Shown: positions 21,701 through 32,307, numbered from the stretch's first letter. The stretch is 64,000 nt of DNA from Nymphaea colorata (GCF_008831285.2 NC_045148.1:186001-250000), one strand, 5' to 3'. Numbers and translations are program-made. The notes: generated by a model from the letters alone, not told the origin.

Positions 21701-23605
21701 ATTTTCTGATCCTTTTTTCTTGAAACCAGGAAAGATCATCGTTGCTGAATAGGTTGGGCACGTTGAAGGATTTGGAAGGCATAATGAATAGCTTAGTTGC
21801 ACCATTAAATTTTCTAGACATAAGTGACTCTGCTGTTAATACGAGTGATCATACAGAGACTCTAAACCTCACAGGCCTTGAAACGTTTACTCTTAGTTAC
21901 AAGGTACCTTTTATTCTGACTCATCAATGGGTTTTCTCTAATGTTGGTAGACCTGTAGCACAATGATGACCATATATTCTTGTTCAGGTACAATGGCCAC
22001 TGTCACTCGTTATCTCAAGAAAAGCATTGACAAAATATCAATTAATATTTAGATTGTTGTTCCATTGTAATCATGTTCACCGTCAACTCTGTGCAGCATG
22101 GCAAGTACATCAAGTATGTCAATTTCTTTTCCACTTTTCCTCCCTCATCCTTGTTTTATCTGTAGACAAACTTACACAGTTTGGCAGGGTGCTCGATATC
22201 TTAACAAGATGGGAACAACACTTGCAAGATCCTCACTGCTTTGCCGAAGCATGCTTAAATTTATCAACAGTCTTTTACACTATTTAACATTTGAAGTGAG
22301 CTTCTTTATGCCACCTTTTTTTCCTAGACTTTGCTTCGTTTCGTTTTCATATAGAAAAATGTCATTGTGACCCTGCCGAGTCAATCCTTTGGATGTGTCA
22401 CTGGTTTCAGGTTCTGGAACCAAATTGGCATGTAATGTCTGACAGGCTTCAAACTGCAAAGAGCATAGATGAGGTTTGCTAATATGCATCTTCATGAAGA
22501 GTTGTCCAAAAGTAAGTTTTCTTGAACTTGTCTAATGCTCTGTTTTGTATCTCAGGTTATGCGATGTCATGATAATTTTCTTGGAAGATGTCTACAAGAA
22601 TGTTTGTTTTTAGTACCTCAACTTCTAAAGGTATGTAATTACCTTTATTGCATTTGAGGATGCATATTATCTGCAGCTGTATTTAGAACATTCTAGTGTC
22701 TAAGCAAATTGGATTGTTAGGTGTATCAGGATCCCATTCTTGTGCGTTGTATATTGTTTGGATTTAAGAATTTATAGCAACAACTCCTGCATAGCTTTGT
22801 TTTTTGTTCTTCGTGTTTTCATAAAACTGTTGCGGATTATTTGTTTGCTTAAGTAGTTCCGATACTAGATATATTTATCCTAATTTCAACGCTCAACATC
22901 TGTTTTTCCTCTGTACTTTGTGAAAAGAAATCTTCCGACGACAATTTTTGTGTGAATGTAATGGTTATATTATACTCAAGTTGCTCCAACTAGGAGAGCT
23001 AATCTTGTAGCTATATGATGATAATTGTGTGGGGTGATACTTCTCTGGCTATGACTAAGACAGCAAAATAAAGCCAGCATGACTTTTTTCATTTATAAAA
23101 ATCACAAGTTTACTGTGCTTCTAATTTATTCTACATTTTGAAAATGCTCTCCGATTTTTTATTAGAACTTGATTTGAGTACCTGGTGCAGGGGATAGAGA
23201 AGTTGAAACTCATATGCCTTCAGTATTCTGCGGCTGTACAGTGGTTGGTACCCTCATTGTTTATACCTGATGTGGACTATATGGATCGCAAAAAGAGGGT
23301 GGAGAAATCAAAAGCTGGAAGATCAACACACAGAGGTCATAGACTAAAATTAGCTGCTGAAAATGCATCAGCTACTGATACTGTGATGTAGGTCCTATTT
23401 AAATGAGAATTCCCGCTTAAAAACAATTCGAATTTATCTTTGGTTGATGCTCGTGCTTTAACATGTCTCTTGTTGCAGAAAATTTGAGAAGGAATTCAAC
23501 ACAGAATTGCAGAGTTTAGGACCAATTCTGAGCCGCAGTTCACAGGCAGATCCCTATTTGAGTCAACTCGCTCAGTTGCTTTTGGGGACAAGGAATGATA
23601 TATAA
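7269..23605 (+). CDS. GCP2: Gamma-tubulin complex protein 2 (Spc97/Spc98 family)
   Basis: GCP2 is a core subunit of the gamma-tubulin small complex, which nucleates microtubules at the plant cell cortex and spindle. I read 21 exons: 7269-7352, 7465-7517, 7711-7759, 10413-10547, 10642-10773, 10890-10973, 11062-11160, 18525-18616, 18816-18888, 18975-19127, 19219-19338, 19447-19500, 21372-21455, 21564-21638, 21730-21903, 21988-22113, 22188-22295, 22411-22473, 22556-22630, 23191-23387, 23479-23605. All have GT-AG ends and the frame stays open throughout, giving about 718 residues; plant GCP2 proteins are near 680-720. Recognisable family segments include DDLLSALVGIEGRYI, MDLVLQELTKRIFP, WVYEGIIDDPYGEFFI, YWQQRYSL, TGKYLNVMRECG, GDFLVHFMDMARDEL, KYQLIFRLLFHC, LLCRSMLKFINSLLHYLTFE and LEPNWHVM, which cover the N-terminal lateral-interaction region and the C-terminal gamma-tubulin-binding (GRIP2) region. 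A longer frame opens upstream at 7176, but the start at 7269 fits the family. AATAAA at 23701 is a possible poly(A) signal. Intron 7 carries a complete copia element. Confidence 0.93.
9534..10047. mobile_element. hAT-like MITE A (514 bp) in GCP2 intron 3
   Basis: The left end reads CTATGTCACATAGGTAC. The right end, reverse-complemented, reads CTAAGTCACATGGGTAC, so the two ends form an imperfect terminal inverted repeat. They are flanked by near-identical 8-bp direct repeats, CTTAATTC (9526-9533) and CTTAGTTC (10048-10055), the target-duplication size typical of hAT transposons. Subterminal GGGTACGGGTAC repeats occur at both ends. The body holds an 80-bp TA run and AT-rich DNA with no coding capacity, so this is a non-autonomous element. 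Confidence 0.7.
9622..9702. repeat. (TA)n microsatellite, about 80 bp
   Basis: An uninterrupted TA dinucleotide run lies inside MITE A. Confidence 0.95.
11360..11709. mobile_element. hAT-like MITE B (350 bp) in GCP2 intron 7
   Basis: The left end is CTATGTCACATGGG. The right end, reverse-complemented, is CAATGTGACACGGG (11 of 14 match). The element is flanked by perfect 8-bp direct repeats TCTTTTAC at 11352-11359 and 11710-11717. The GGGTACGGGGGTACG and AAAACTTGGGT subterminal motifs and the AT-rich core match MITE A, so the two belong to one family. There is no coding capacity. Confidence 0.72.
11700..11931 (+). repeat. 116-bp perfect-length tandem duplication
   Basis: Units 11700-11815 and 11816-11931 have the same length and differ at about three positions. 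The first unit starts inside the right end of MITE B and includes its right target-site duplication, so the second unit carries a copy of the MITE tip (TGTCACATTG). The duplication therefore came after the MITE insertion. Confidence 0.9.
12651..12655. repeat. Target-site duplication (left), GTTTC
   Basis: This matches GTTTC at 17924-17928 on the other side of the copia element. Five base pairs is the usual copia target duplication. Confidence 0.93.
12656..12940 (+). repeat. Copia 5' LTR (285 bp)
   Basis: The LTR begins TGTTAG and ends CTACA, and appears identical to 17639-17923. U3 holds two adjacent inverted repeats: GAACCGGGTCC/GGACCCGGTTC at 12677-12704 and GGGTACCGAG/CTCGGTACCC at 12715-12739. 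A TATATAT box follows at about 12764-12770, so it should act as the element promoter. Confidence 0.95.
12764..12770 (+). promoter_or_regulatory. TATA box in copia 5' LTR
   Basis: CTCTATATATTG lies in the middle of the LTR, downstream of the paired inverted repeats. Its position fits the U3/R promoter of copia elements. The same motif in the 3' LTR could drive transcription into the rest of GCP2. Confidence 0.6.
12941..12953 (+). other. Primer-binding site (initiator Met-tRNA)
   Basis: TGGTATCAGAGCC begins at the first base after the 5' LTR. It is the standard plant copia primer site, complementary to the 3' end of initiator methionine tRNA. Confidence 0.95.
13053..13118 (+). repeat. 28-bp GC-rich tandem repeat in copia leader
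   Basis: GTCCAGCGCTGCCAGC followed by (T/G)GCGCCGCCA repeats with a 28-bp period at 13053 and 13081, with a partial third copy at 13109. It sits within a CCG/GCC-rich untranslated leader between the primer site and the gag-pol start. Confidence 0.75.
13334..17644 (+). CDS. Copia gag-pol polyprotein (intact)
   Basis: A single frame of about 1,436 codons starts at the ATG at 13334, whose context is GTGATGGCA; an in-frame ATG also occurs at 13304. Domains in order: a UBN2/copia-type gag; a zinc knuckle (CTHCNKLGHSVDFCW, near residue 250); an aspartic protease (DSGATHHM, near 354); a GAG-pre-integrase segment (RWHERLGHL); an integrase core with its three acidic residues in HSDVWGP, TDNAREY and NGIAERKN; a reverse transcriptase with KARL-region KACLVAKGFSQ, LDVKNAFLNG and YVDD (near 1112); and RNase H with YSDADWAG, SSAEAEYRA and YCDNKSA. 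No stop or frameshift interrupts it and every catalytic residue I checked is present. The stop codon lies inside the 3' LTR. The element may still be mobile, but expression is unknown. Confidence 0.96.
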   Translation: MADAMGTQKDAVLDAGSASKTENVLIQVTSIRLTKDNYLSWSAALEIGITSHGRLSYITGDKPAPIKSDPHWATWALEDSQVKVWIISSVSFDIQPLILRKPTSFDMWTVLAKMYGRKKRHLRTYQIKRSIYSLTQGDLSVAAFYAALKTKWEELDYHVTDEWKCGSDHSLYWEKEWMDRTFLFLGGLRDEFESIRSQILNGDEIPGIEEVYARVESEEQRRQVMHLDTGHGPSAFVSRASGTGQRPARHCTHCNKLGHSVDFCWDLHPEKRLVRGRPPSGKRSPSVSDSSQSNSSSGAKSKLSPAQLKELQAYINRLSTTPEESSTSEGAQLAQALVASTDQGNPSLGDWIVDSGATHHMTGDSKLFQEYQLSSGKQRVSMADGSSISVAGKGSLSLLNKYRLHNALHVPNIPVNLLSVSSITKELNCNLIFSADHCSLQDLVTGKKIGIGSVTDGLYRLPVQVASALISATSGHLSGVNDRSTVLRWHERLGHLPFQLIKKLFPHLFASVSIDSFACEVCQLAKHVRASYPISLNKTTHPFALVHSDVWGPSGVPTCGGCHYFLTLIDDYSRCTFVYLLRDRSQVPAVVKNFVAFVETQFHTTVQAFRTDNAREYVSQSLDDFLKGKGIVHETSCSYTPPQNGIAERKNRHLLNVTRAIMFQRHVPKRYWGDALLTSAHLINRMPTRVLDGQSPYSTLWPTQNPWPLTPRVFGCSCFVHNHSPTLKKLDPRSIKGVFLGYSSTQKGYKCVDPTTSKVYVSRDVTFHEHESYFPVNPLQGECIGHKGEEYSSNQLIQFMEFWDYKVSPSVIDTVTVSNEKGSYMEGVTVDAQPTVARDHLFGQVYVRKEKATVEDVGDEDRTNPNPVISLDDPSPSNGELPIALRKGTRSCTSHPIQRFVSYAKLSTNYKCFITTLSKVVIPRSVDDAKDDPKWLHAMTEEMGALAKNKTWEVVDIPKGTHLVGSKWVYNVKYKPDGTVDRYKACLVAKGFSQKYGIDYLETFAPVAKLKTVRVILALAVHRKWRMDQLDVKNAFLNGHLEEEVYMSMPPGYVQEGKCCHLKKALYGLKQSPRAWFERLRIVMKSTGYKQGNGDHTLFIKQRDGLVSLLLVYVDDMIVTGSDEEENRKMKERLAKEFDLKDLGKLRYFLGIEIARSETGLVMNQRKYTLDLLKETGKLGCRPYLTPMESGTKISIKTGTILDEEGKMRYQRLVGKLIYLTLTRPYITYAVNVLSQFMHAPTDCHWKSAERVLGYLKNDPGKGLLYTRQDKLTIEGYSDADWAGCTDTRRSTTGYCIFLGGNLVVWRSKRQEVCSRSSAEAEYRAVAMGVTEMLWLKILLTDIGVELEDKMKMYCDNKSAINLANNPVLHDRTKHVEIDRHFIRERIDSKELILPYMKSEDQVADVLTKGLCTSSFEKNVSKLGMFDMYAKLEGEC
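17629..17638 (+). other. Polypurine tract
   Basis: The purine run GAGGGGGAG directly before the 3' LTR is the expected plus-strand primer site. It is also translated as the last codons of gag-pol. Confidence 0.85.
17639..17923 (+). repeat. Copia 3' LTR (285 bp)
   Basis: This is identical in length, and apparently in sequence, to the 5' LTR. Its first bases, TGTTAG, supply the last sense codon and stop codon of the gag-pol frame. It is the likely site of 3' processing of the element RNA. Confidence 0.95.
17924..17928. repeat. Target-site duplication (right), GTTTC
   Basis: Right-hand partner of the copy at 12651-12655. Confidence 0.93.
19501..21371. other. GCP2 intron 12 (1.9 kb)
   Basis: Unusually long intron between the exon ending LLDQ and the exon starting GDFLVHF. 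The sequence is T-rich with no supported gene, RNA or transposon. Confidence 0.7.
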
Positions 23606-25808
23606 TCCGTAATGGTTTTGTTGAAGCCAAATGTAGAATTCATTCTTGTTTTCCATTCTTATTACTACAAGTTATTCCACTCTTTGTAAAAGATTATGTA
23701 AATAAAATGCTTTTTTTATCAGTAATCATGTTATTGCTAAATGCAAATATCTAAGCTGCTTGCTTTACCTGTATTGCAACAACTGGGATCTCCACAGTTA
23801 TGACATTCATCATTCTTCTTGTCCTTCCCAAAGTTTTCGTGCAGCCAACTCAAAGGACAACTTCGTTGCAGCATTGTTAAATGACGATTCTCTGTTTCAT
23901 GGCATTTTTCAACAAAATTCAGGAAGAGCAGGAAAGTTTTTCTTTCACATCAGCAATAAAACGTAAAGGAAAGGAGGGAAATGCCAAGGTAGCAAGATGA
24001 ACTGATAATTTTATCATTTATTTTCTTGTACTTTTTTGAGTTGCAGGTTCTCCTTAGACACTGTTTCTTGGCCTTCTTCCTTGCTCAGGAAGAATCTTGG
24101 GCTGCGGTATCGGGAGGACGAATTCTGCCTTCTTCCTTTAAATGAGAAAAAAGAAAAGGGGTTCTTAAAATTTTAACAATTAGGTTGAGAAATGCACTGG
24201 ACCAAAGAACGGTCTCTCCAGCGACTCGAGCCTGCTTTACTGTAGAGGCCGATGGGGACACAGAACCAGGAGGCCTTAGAACACTGACTTCTTTAATGTG
24301 TCTTTTGTTTTGTTGGTCTCCTCCTCCCCCTTTATTGACCTCCTCCTCACTTTAACCTTTTTACTAGAAATTTTATTTGCCGGGAGGATCACACCACATG
24401 TCCCAAAAAATAATAATAATAATAACCGGATGACCTTGGTGCTTTCTGTTGCCGGTATTTCTAATGTAATGTTGTTCAAGGCGTCCCATCGTTGCGTATA
24501 TCGCTTGCGTCGCTCTATTTCTCAATGGTTTAGTATAAAAATAATCTAAATAAGTTAGAATATGAAAATAAAAACATACAAACACATTCAACCCGAATCT
24601 TATACGCAAAGGGGCGATACAACACGAATTGGTGGATGCGGTCTATTAACTCAAAGTCACATTACTTGGTAAAGAAAACCGCCTTCGTAGTAAAACCCCC
24701 CAAGGCTCTAAGGTTTCTGTTTGCATGAGTACTTCATTTCGACAAAAGAAGATACATTGGAACCATGAGATGGTAACTACATTGGAACCATGAGACTTGG
24801 TCATGCTTCTTGCAGACCCTAACATTACATAGACGAAATTACCTCCTATGTATAAACTCCAACGTCATACCCCTATGCCTCCAATGTTCCTGTTTACGTG
24901 AGTATTTTATTTTATTTCGATGGAAGAAACTACATTGGAATCATGAGCCTTTACCACACTTCGTTCGTGCTGACACTGCAGCTAGGATCCTCGTAATCGG
25001 GCTTTATACTTCTGGGGCTTGCAGAGAGAATGGTGACCATTTTTTGATAGACGAAGTCTTAACTCACTGCATCACCGCCCCTTGTGGCTTGAGCTCGCTG
25101 CTTCACAGATTTGCTCTGCTTGCGTCCCAGCTCTCCTGTCATGCGGTGTAAACGGGAAGTACCGTATCCAGATGCTGGTTGAGTTGACCAATGACCAAAT
25201 TAAAATTAAAAGAAAGAGGAGTCCGGCGAAGCCAGGAACCCATGTGATCGGATCGCGTCGCGCGGCGACGCATTGGCAAAAGAGAGGCGGGAGAGAGGGG
25301 TGAGCTTAGTTGACGGAGCTACTCACAGCACATGCACTGTGAAAATGACAAAGATCTTTCACGAACCAAGCAGAATTAGTGGCCACAGTCTTGCTTTTCC
25401 TCTCTGACTTTTGCCATCTGTCGGTCAAGCAAAGGAAAGACGCTGTGAAAGTGAAGTGGACCCAACGAACACATCCAATGGAAAACAATTCATAAGGATC
25501 CTGCTTTGGAAAAGACTGAAGGGAGATTATCGGAAAAACTTAAGGACTGCACTCTTTGAGGCGACTTCTCTTATATCTCTCCTTCGTTTTCCATTGTTCC
25601 ATCGGATCCCATCGTCGAGAATCAAGGTCTGCTGTAGGAATCCTCTTCTGGGTAGTTTAGGATTTTGCAAGACTTCGACTTGGTTGTGAAAATTTTTCTT
25701 CGCTGCGGGTACTCTGTTGTCCTCTGGTGTGGAAGATCAACTAAAGGAGTGAGAATTTCTGCTCTTCCCGAGATGGAGAACTAGGAAGATTTTGGGGAGG
25801 TGGGAGAA
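23606..25808. other. Intergenic region
   Basis: It holds the GCP2 3' region (AATAAA at 23701), an (AAT)n run near 24411-24426 and a diverged tandem repeat (about 24705-24770 and 24880-24945, sharing TTTCTGTTTG/TTCCTGTTTA, GAGTA and CATTGGAA(C/T)CATGAG). I see no gene. Confidence 0.6.
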
Positions 25809-28800
25809 ATGGAGGAGCAAGAGCGGAAGATCCGAGCGAGGCTGCAATCGGAGCGAATGATATCGAAAATCGCCAGGAAGAAGGCTGATCAGTTGGCGCA
25901 ACGGGTAAATATCAGGTTTCCCTTCCTTCGGTCTCTCTCTGTTCCTTGATTTTGATTGATGAATTTGTAGACGTTTTTACGAAGGTCTGATACCTTTTCC
26001 ATATGGCCATGAAAATTCGGCTTTTGTGTTTTTTGAGTTTCTCTCATTTTTCTACCCATCCTAATGAATTGTCTGGTAGGAAGTGGGGATGTCGTAGCTT
26101 ACAGACTTAAATTCGGTATCCGTTTGTGCAATTTTCATATACAGCGTCGTTTGCTTGTTCACGGCTTCCGTCCGTGAGAGAGGAATTTTAAGTGTAATAA
26201 GTTATGATTGTATAATATATTTAATATCTGGCTGTAAAATATGTTTAATTTCGAAAGGGAGAATCGCTGGTTCATATTCAGTACGGTCCATTAACTAATT
26301 TCATTTGGTAAAAACTTTCCAGCACAATTTTGTGAATCATCGTCAGACCGTCCCATGTCAATCGGATACCCAGATATCGAGAGGTGCATAAATTTAATCT
26401 CACAAATATCAGTGCGATTTCTTGATTAAAATCCCGCAATAAGGCATAATCGTTCCATCTTCATGTATTTATCTGTCGGCTTGAAACCACGTGGGGATGG
26501 CAATGAGGTATGTGTACGCAATAGAGGTAGAGCTAAGCTACCTAGGGCCTGTAGCACCTTTATATGCACATATTTCAAGGTATGTGTCTTGAAATTTGTG
26601 CGCTAAAGCATAGTTTCCTCCTCCAAAATCTTCGCCACATTACTGTGTTCGTGAGAACAGCTTATGCTGGTGTGGCATCCCCACAATTTTTAACTACTCT
26701 TAAATTCGTTAGTCGTTTCTTTACCTTGTTAAATCACATTTAATAAGAGAGAAAGGAGAAAAATAATGGGTCGTGTTAATTGTAGTCTGTATAAATATGT
26801 CTTCGCTCAGCATAACTTTGCTGCAAGTATGACCGGCCGTTTTGGCCGGCCTTCATCTTGCTTTGTCCTTTTGCCCTCTTTATCGGAGCCACAGAGATGG
26901 GCATCTGATAAATAAACAAGACGGGGGCTAGCACCAATTAAAGAGGACCCTGCCAAAGAGAGTGTATCCAAGTTTCTTGTTGTTAGTCCATGACCTGCTT
27001 TAATTTGGTTGTTATTGAGTTTGCCAAAAATGAACAATATCTTCACCCCGAAATCTGCTGGCAGAGATTATTTTCTTTGCTATCCAGCAATCAACAATGA
27101 CAATTTGAGAAATGCGATCTAAAACCTGCAATGGCTGGTAGCTACTGATCACTAAAGCAAATATCCTTTTCATGACCAGTTATGGCGCTTCTCTTTGTGG
27201 CACTTTTCGCTACAGTTTATGTTTTAGTGTGGTGTCTATTTTGGTTAACAGAAATAATTTGGCTTACTTCATGTCCTTCTATTTGCTTTTTGTTGAGGCA
27301 TAGAGTAACTGTTCTTTATTCTTCTGTCCTTGGAAATGACGACTCTGGTTAAGTGATATGAAGCCTCATGTTGATTAAACATTTCTTGATTTAGGTTGTT
27401 GAATTAGAGACACAGCTTGAGATTGTGCACAACCAGAAAAAGAAGGCTGAGAAGGCTGCTGCAAAGGTTCTCTCGATATTAAGAGACAATGGGATTGAAT
27501 ATTCTGATGAAGGTGCATCAAGGACTGGGCAGGAAGAGATTTGGAATTCACCATGTGAAGGAATTCTTTCTTACTCCGAGACCACACCAGAACAAACATC
27601 TGGTGAAGAAAATTACGTTGAGCTTTTCCCAAAGGATGCAGATCTATGTTCTCCAGTTGAAGAAGGAAGTGAATTTGACTCTGGTACTAATGTAAATGAG
27701 TCTGAAGAAGATGCAGAGATAAATAGAGAATCGGAGCAAGAAGCTTGCTACCAATCCAAAGAGGAAGGGAGAGAAAACAAGGAGAAGGTCCACGGAGTCG
27801 CTCCTTCTGGTTCGGTATGTCTGTCCTTTTGTGTACTATAGTTTAATGCATCTCAAACAAGCATCTTAAGAAACTTGATCTCCAAAATGAGCATTCATTT
27901 TTCATGAAAGAAATTTATTTGTGAAAGAGATTTATTGAAAGGTCGATATTCACCCAAGTTCGAAGAGGAGTTCCTGCGCCCTATTCTACGCTTCCTAATT
28001 ATATAAAAAATCATACATTTTGTGATGAATCATGATGTGATTTCCTTCTCCATGTACTCAAACACTTAAACTAGAGAAGCATTTTAGCATTATCAGTACT
28101 ATTACATCTGAAAGAGATACACGTGAAGTTCAAATATCTGGTATACATGGTTGAAAGTGTTTTCTAGGATTTCTTTTTCCTTTCGGAGCTACATTTTCTG
28201 AAGTGTGCATCGACTACGCACTGAAAGCGTGATCTCAAAAATGGCACATTCTTTTTGTGAAAGTCTGTGTTTATGAAAATCAGGCAAACTTGGTTATTCA
28301 GGCCTCTATAATCCCGGAAATAGTTTAGCACAACAAGTCGTAATGCAGGCAGAGAAAACAGACTACAGAACAGAAACAAACCTCACCGTTTTTGTTACAC
28401 GTATAGTTCTGAGCTTATTGCTGGTCATTTGATTTGTGTCAAATGCTATATATGTTATAGATCTCCCCTGGACCTGCACAGCCTTCTGATCAGGCCGTAA
28501 AGGCTACTAGACCACTTAAATTACTGGAGATTGAACACCCTTTTGCTTACATTAAATCGCCGTCAGAATCATATGAAGCTCAGATAAATGATGGGTCAGT
28601 ATCCGGTGTCTCACAGGATGAAATTCGACCTGAAGCTGTCACAACAAGAATGAAAGCTGCGTCAAGCGGCAGGTTGGCTGTAGAGAAGAAATCTTTGTCA
28701 TATACATTGGTGGAAGCAAATATCAGTAAAGAAAATGGTCAAGGTTTCCCCAAGGACAGACTTGATTCCGGATCAACAACCAGCAACAGATCAACAGACC

Positions 28801-29471
28801 ATTCTCCGGCAGAGCGTGGGCCCACTCCTGTTCATCATGTACAAGAAACTTCAGGTGCTGCAAAAGCCAAAGGAAAGCAGCCTGTGTTTCTAGTGGGAGC
28901 TGCTTCCTCTCCAGGTATACCAAGCAGCTCAAAACTCCAAACTATTTCCCAAGAGTCCTCCGAAAGTCAGCTTCCGCTAAGACCTGCAGGATCACGAGGT
29001 TCTACCACCAGCAGCGGTTCAATGGATGAAGTAGAACGTGCATTGAAAAGCCTTCAGCTAGCTAAGTTCTCCATCCTGTCTGGAGTGGGGAAATCATCAT
29101 CATGTCAAGGGGAAACGATTCGAGAAAACGAATGTTGTAAGAGAACCGAGGCTAGCGTGGAGCTTCCCTTTATCAGCTGTGCTGATCTGTTCAGGCTACC
29201 TCCCAGTGTCGTACATGGTGCTGGAACGAGGAACAAGTACCCTCTGCTTCCTTGTTCTGATTTGGTAAGTCCTGGTCCTGCTCATGGAAGTCAACAAAAT
29301 CATCACATATTTTCTAATCTTGGAGCTCCATTTTCTGCCACAAAGATGCAGTCTCATCCCCAGTCGGTTGCTTCAACCACATTGTCATCTAGCCTTTCAC
29401 ATCCTTGCGCACAGTTCTCAGGCTTCCGATATCCTTGTTCAGATGAACAGGGTAGAAATCCCGGTAGATGA
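25809..29471 (+). CDS. Coiled-coil protein of unknown function
   Basis: I do not recognise this family with confidence. Three exons join in frame: 25809-25904, 27395-27814 and 28461-29471, giving about 508 residues. Residues 1 to about 75 (MEEQERKIRARLQSERM, then KIARKKADQLAQR, VVELETQLEIVHNQKKKAEK) are a charged helix with heptad-like spacing and probably form a coiled coil. Residues about 80-170 are acidic and rich in Ser/Glu. The rest is Ser/Pro-rich and likely disordered, apart from two better-conserved-looking segments, SMDEVERALKSLQLAKFSIL and LPFISCADLFRLPPSVVHG. There is no signal peptide or membrane span. A three-codon upstream frame (ATG GAG AAC TAG, 25773-25784) sits in the leader. 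The in-frame joins and splice sites support a real gene. Confidence 0.75.
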
Positions 29472-30233
29472 TTGTCAATAATTTCTACATTGCCTTTGTA
29501 TGTGTAGATTGTCAAACGGGATTCAATTGGTTAATCTGTTGTGACGACTCTTTCATATTGCTCTGTTAAATTAATCAGCCAATTTTAAACCTTGTCCGAT
29601 ATTGTTATCATCTTTCCTATATGTAGGTATGCACATCCGAGGGAGAGAGAGAGAGAGAGAGAGAGATTCATGGCTTGTAATGCTCTTGCTTCGATAGCAC
29701 TTACCTCGACCTTAGGTCGTGTGCTGGACAACTTTAGCTGATGCAGCGGTTGACGTCGTTAAGGAAAGGAGATCTGTCGGCTCAAATAATGGAAGCTGGT
29801 GATTCATGCAACAGGTGACCGTTGGTACGGAAGCCTTCTTCTGGGTGGCAGCGTCGCCATCGTTTGCAGTTTAAGGATAGCGCTCACGAGAATTGACACA
29901 CACGGTTTACACATCACCAGCCATGCTGCAATGACAAGGAAAATAAAGAATTGACAGACACGGTTTACACACCACCAGCAATGCTATTATAACAAGGAAA
30001 GTAAATGATTAGCTAAATTAAACAATCTATCTTATCCTCCAGCACTAATGGGATCTGATGGGCTTCGTGCAAAGCTTCAATGGCGTCGGCCTTACTCTTG
30101 TCTGCAGCCTGACAGTACAAAACAAGCCGGTGGATTACATCTTATGAAACGCACTTCTCTCTCTCTCTGTTTCTTGACAACTCCATGAGAAAGCTCGGTG
30201 AACAGAATGGGCGGTGTTGGACTCATTCCATGG

Positions 30234-30234
<1 letters not shown>

Positions 30235-30281
<47 letters not shown>
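30235..30281. repeat. (TA)n microsatellite
   Basis: About 47 bp of uninterrupted TA. Confidence 0.95.
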
Positions 30282-30284
<3 letters not shown>

Positions 30285-32262
30285 TTGATCTTACATGTTT
30301 GCGTATTTTATATAATTGTGCTTTTCAATTGTTTACTTATATAGTGTCCCTCAATTAGTTTACCGTGTGTTTAAAGACGTCTAAAGTTTGTTGAATTAGC
30401 GTTGAACCTTTCGTCACAATCTACTATTTAAATCTCAAATCTGGTCGCCGTCCCGCTGGATCTTAGTACAGGTTTAATATAGTATTCTTATATTATTATT
30501 GTGCCAAATAAAAAAAAAAACGCTATGAGAAAAAATTTAAGCAATTCTTTTGTCAACTTTAAACTACGACGCGTTTTACATTTCTGGAATATTAAACATA
30601 AAATCATACTACACCGAATAATTGTTTTGCGGACAATAAAAATATCGAAATTATTGGTTTTTAGGATTTTCTCTCAAGAAGACAAGGACGTTGGTAGGAG
30701 ATTTCCACGGGACACGCAAATGAACAGCTATGTCCCCACTGTTGGACCCTCAAATATTCGTACGGAATAATCTTATTTTCGGACAACATATGACATCTCG
30801 CGCTAGTGCTTGCTGCAAGTTTCACGTTTTTAAATATATTCATACGGGCAATCGACATAAACCAGATTTAAAAAAAAAAGATCGTTTAAATGTAATATTT
30901 AAGGTATTTATTTTGGAATTTAACTTTAATGATACAAACTTTAAGAATAGGTTGATGTAATACATAAAGCGTTAACATTTTGATAATAGAAAACTTCGCA
31001 TTTTTTAATAAAAGCAACTTGAATTATATCAAAAATAGTTTTTTATAAATATATTAAGATGCTTGAATTTTATTTAAATGATTTTAAAGCAAAAAATTAA
31101 ATAGGCCGGCTTTTGTCATTGACCTAACGGTAACGGTAACGATTTGGTATAAAGAATCATCTTTTTAAGACAGAAGGCCCATGGAAAATCAAGAAGAAAA
31201 AAGAAATACAAAAATTTTAATCATATAACATTCATTAATATTTTTTTCTTCATCTTCAATCTTAGAAAATCAACGATCAAGTCGATAAATACATTGACAA
31301 CTTAGAATCCACTGTATGTGGAAGATTTGGAAGAAAACTTGGAACTGAACAAAGGAAGAAATCTCCATCACTATGCAACGTGTATATTTTGAAGCCGGCA
31401 TGGTCCAAACGTTCATATCAGGTGGACATGCGTGTGGATTCATTCCCTGGAGAACGTCTATGTAAGGAATGGCCCCACTACTGCGAATTTTCACATCATA
31501 AAGGATGAAGAACATAACACAGATGGTATCTGCAGATGCAACCGAACAAATTACTTACAGCAAGGGCGATAGTGATAGTTTTCCTATTTCATTTTTTGTT
31601 TTATCTTTTCGGGAGAAATCAATTTTTAATTTGAGAAGGGAATTCCGAAGTTTGTTGGTATATCGTAATCTTTTTCATTAAGAAGGCTAGGAGAAAATGG
31701 GGTTCTCTACCTCAATCTTTTGGTTTTTAGTTCTGCAGTCAATGGCTGGAAGCGAGAAAAAGGATAAGGTCCCTTCAGAGAAGTGCGAACTCGCCGCCGA
31801 CTTTTGGCAGCTGCTAGTCTTTACTCAATGGCGGCGTCGATCCTCACCGCCACCGCTGCTGCTGCCGGAAACCGCCTCTGACCGGTACGGCCACTGTAGG
31901 TTGCGTCATACCCGCCCCCCTCCGAGAGACGAGTTCGCTTTGGGGAGAAGACTTCGCGGTGAAGGCACCAGAGAGGGAAAACCTCTCGCTGAAGGCAACC
32001 AACGGGAGCCGCAAGTTTCTTGGCTAAGGTGGCGGGGCCGGAAGGGATGGATGAAAGGAAACATTTGGTTGCTTAATTGCTAATGTTGATTGTATTTGCT
32101 GGTGAGCAGGAGTTTAGCAATTGGAAGCTTCTTTTTTAGTTTGAATATTATTGTGATCAAATTGATGGCGTGCTCCTTACGCATCCGCCTGCTCGAGAGT
32201 TTTAAATTAATGACGTCCGCTGCTTCACAAGTTATGCTAAAAATAAAATAAGATAATGACGA

Positions 32263-32270
32263 TATATATA
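32263..32270 (+). promoter_or_regulatory. Possible TATA box of the CBF gene
   Basis: TATATATA followed by GGGTTCC lies 355 bp before the start codon. A second candidate, TTTTATAG, lies at about 32292-32299. Either would give a long leader. The assignment is by position only. Confidence 0.35.
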
Positions 32271-32307
32271 GGGTTCCTATCAGAAGGCTTGTTTTTATAG
32301 TGCAAAG

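Noticed and set aside
31697-32083. 128-codon plus-strand frame upstream of the CBF gene
   Set aside because: Arg/Pro-rich composition without a domain or splice partner; not supported.
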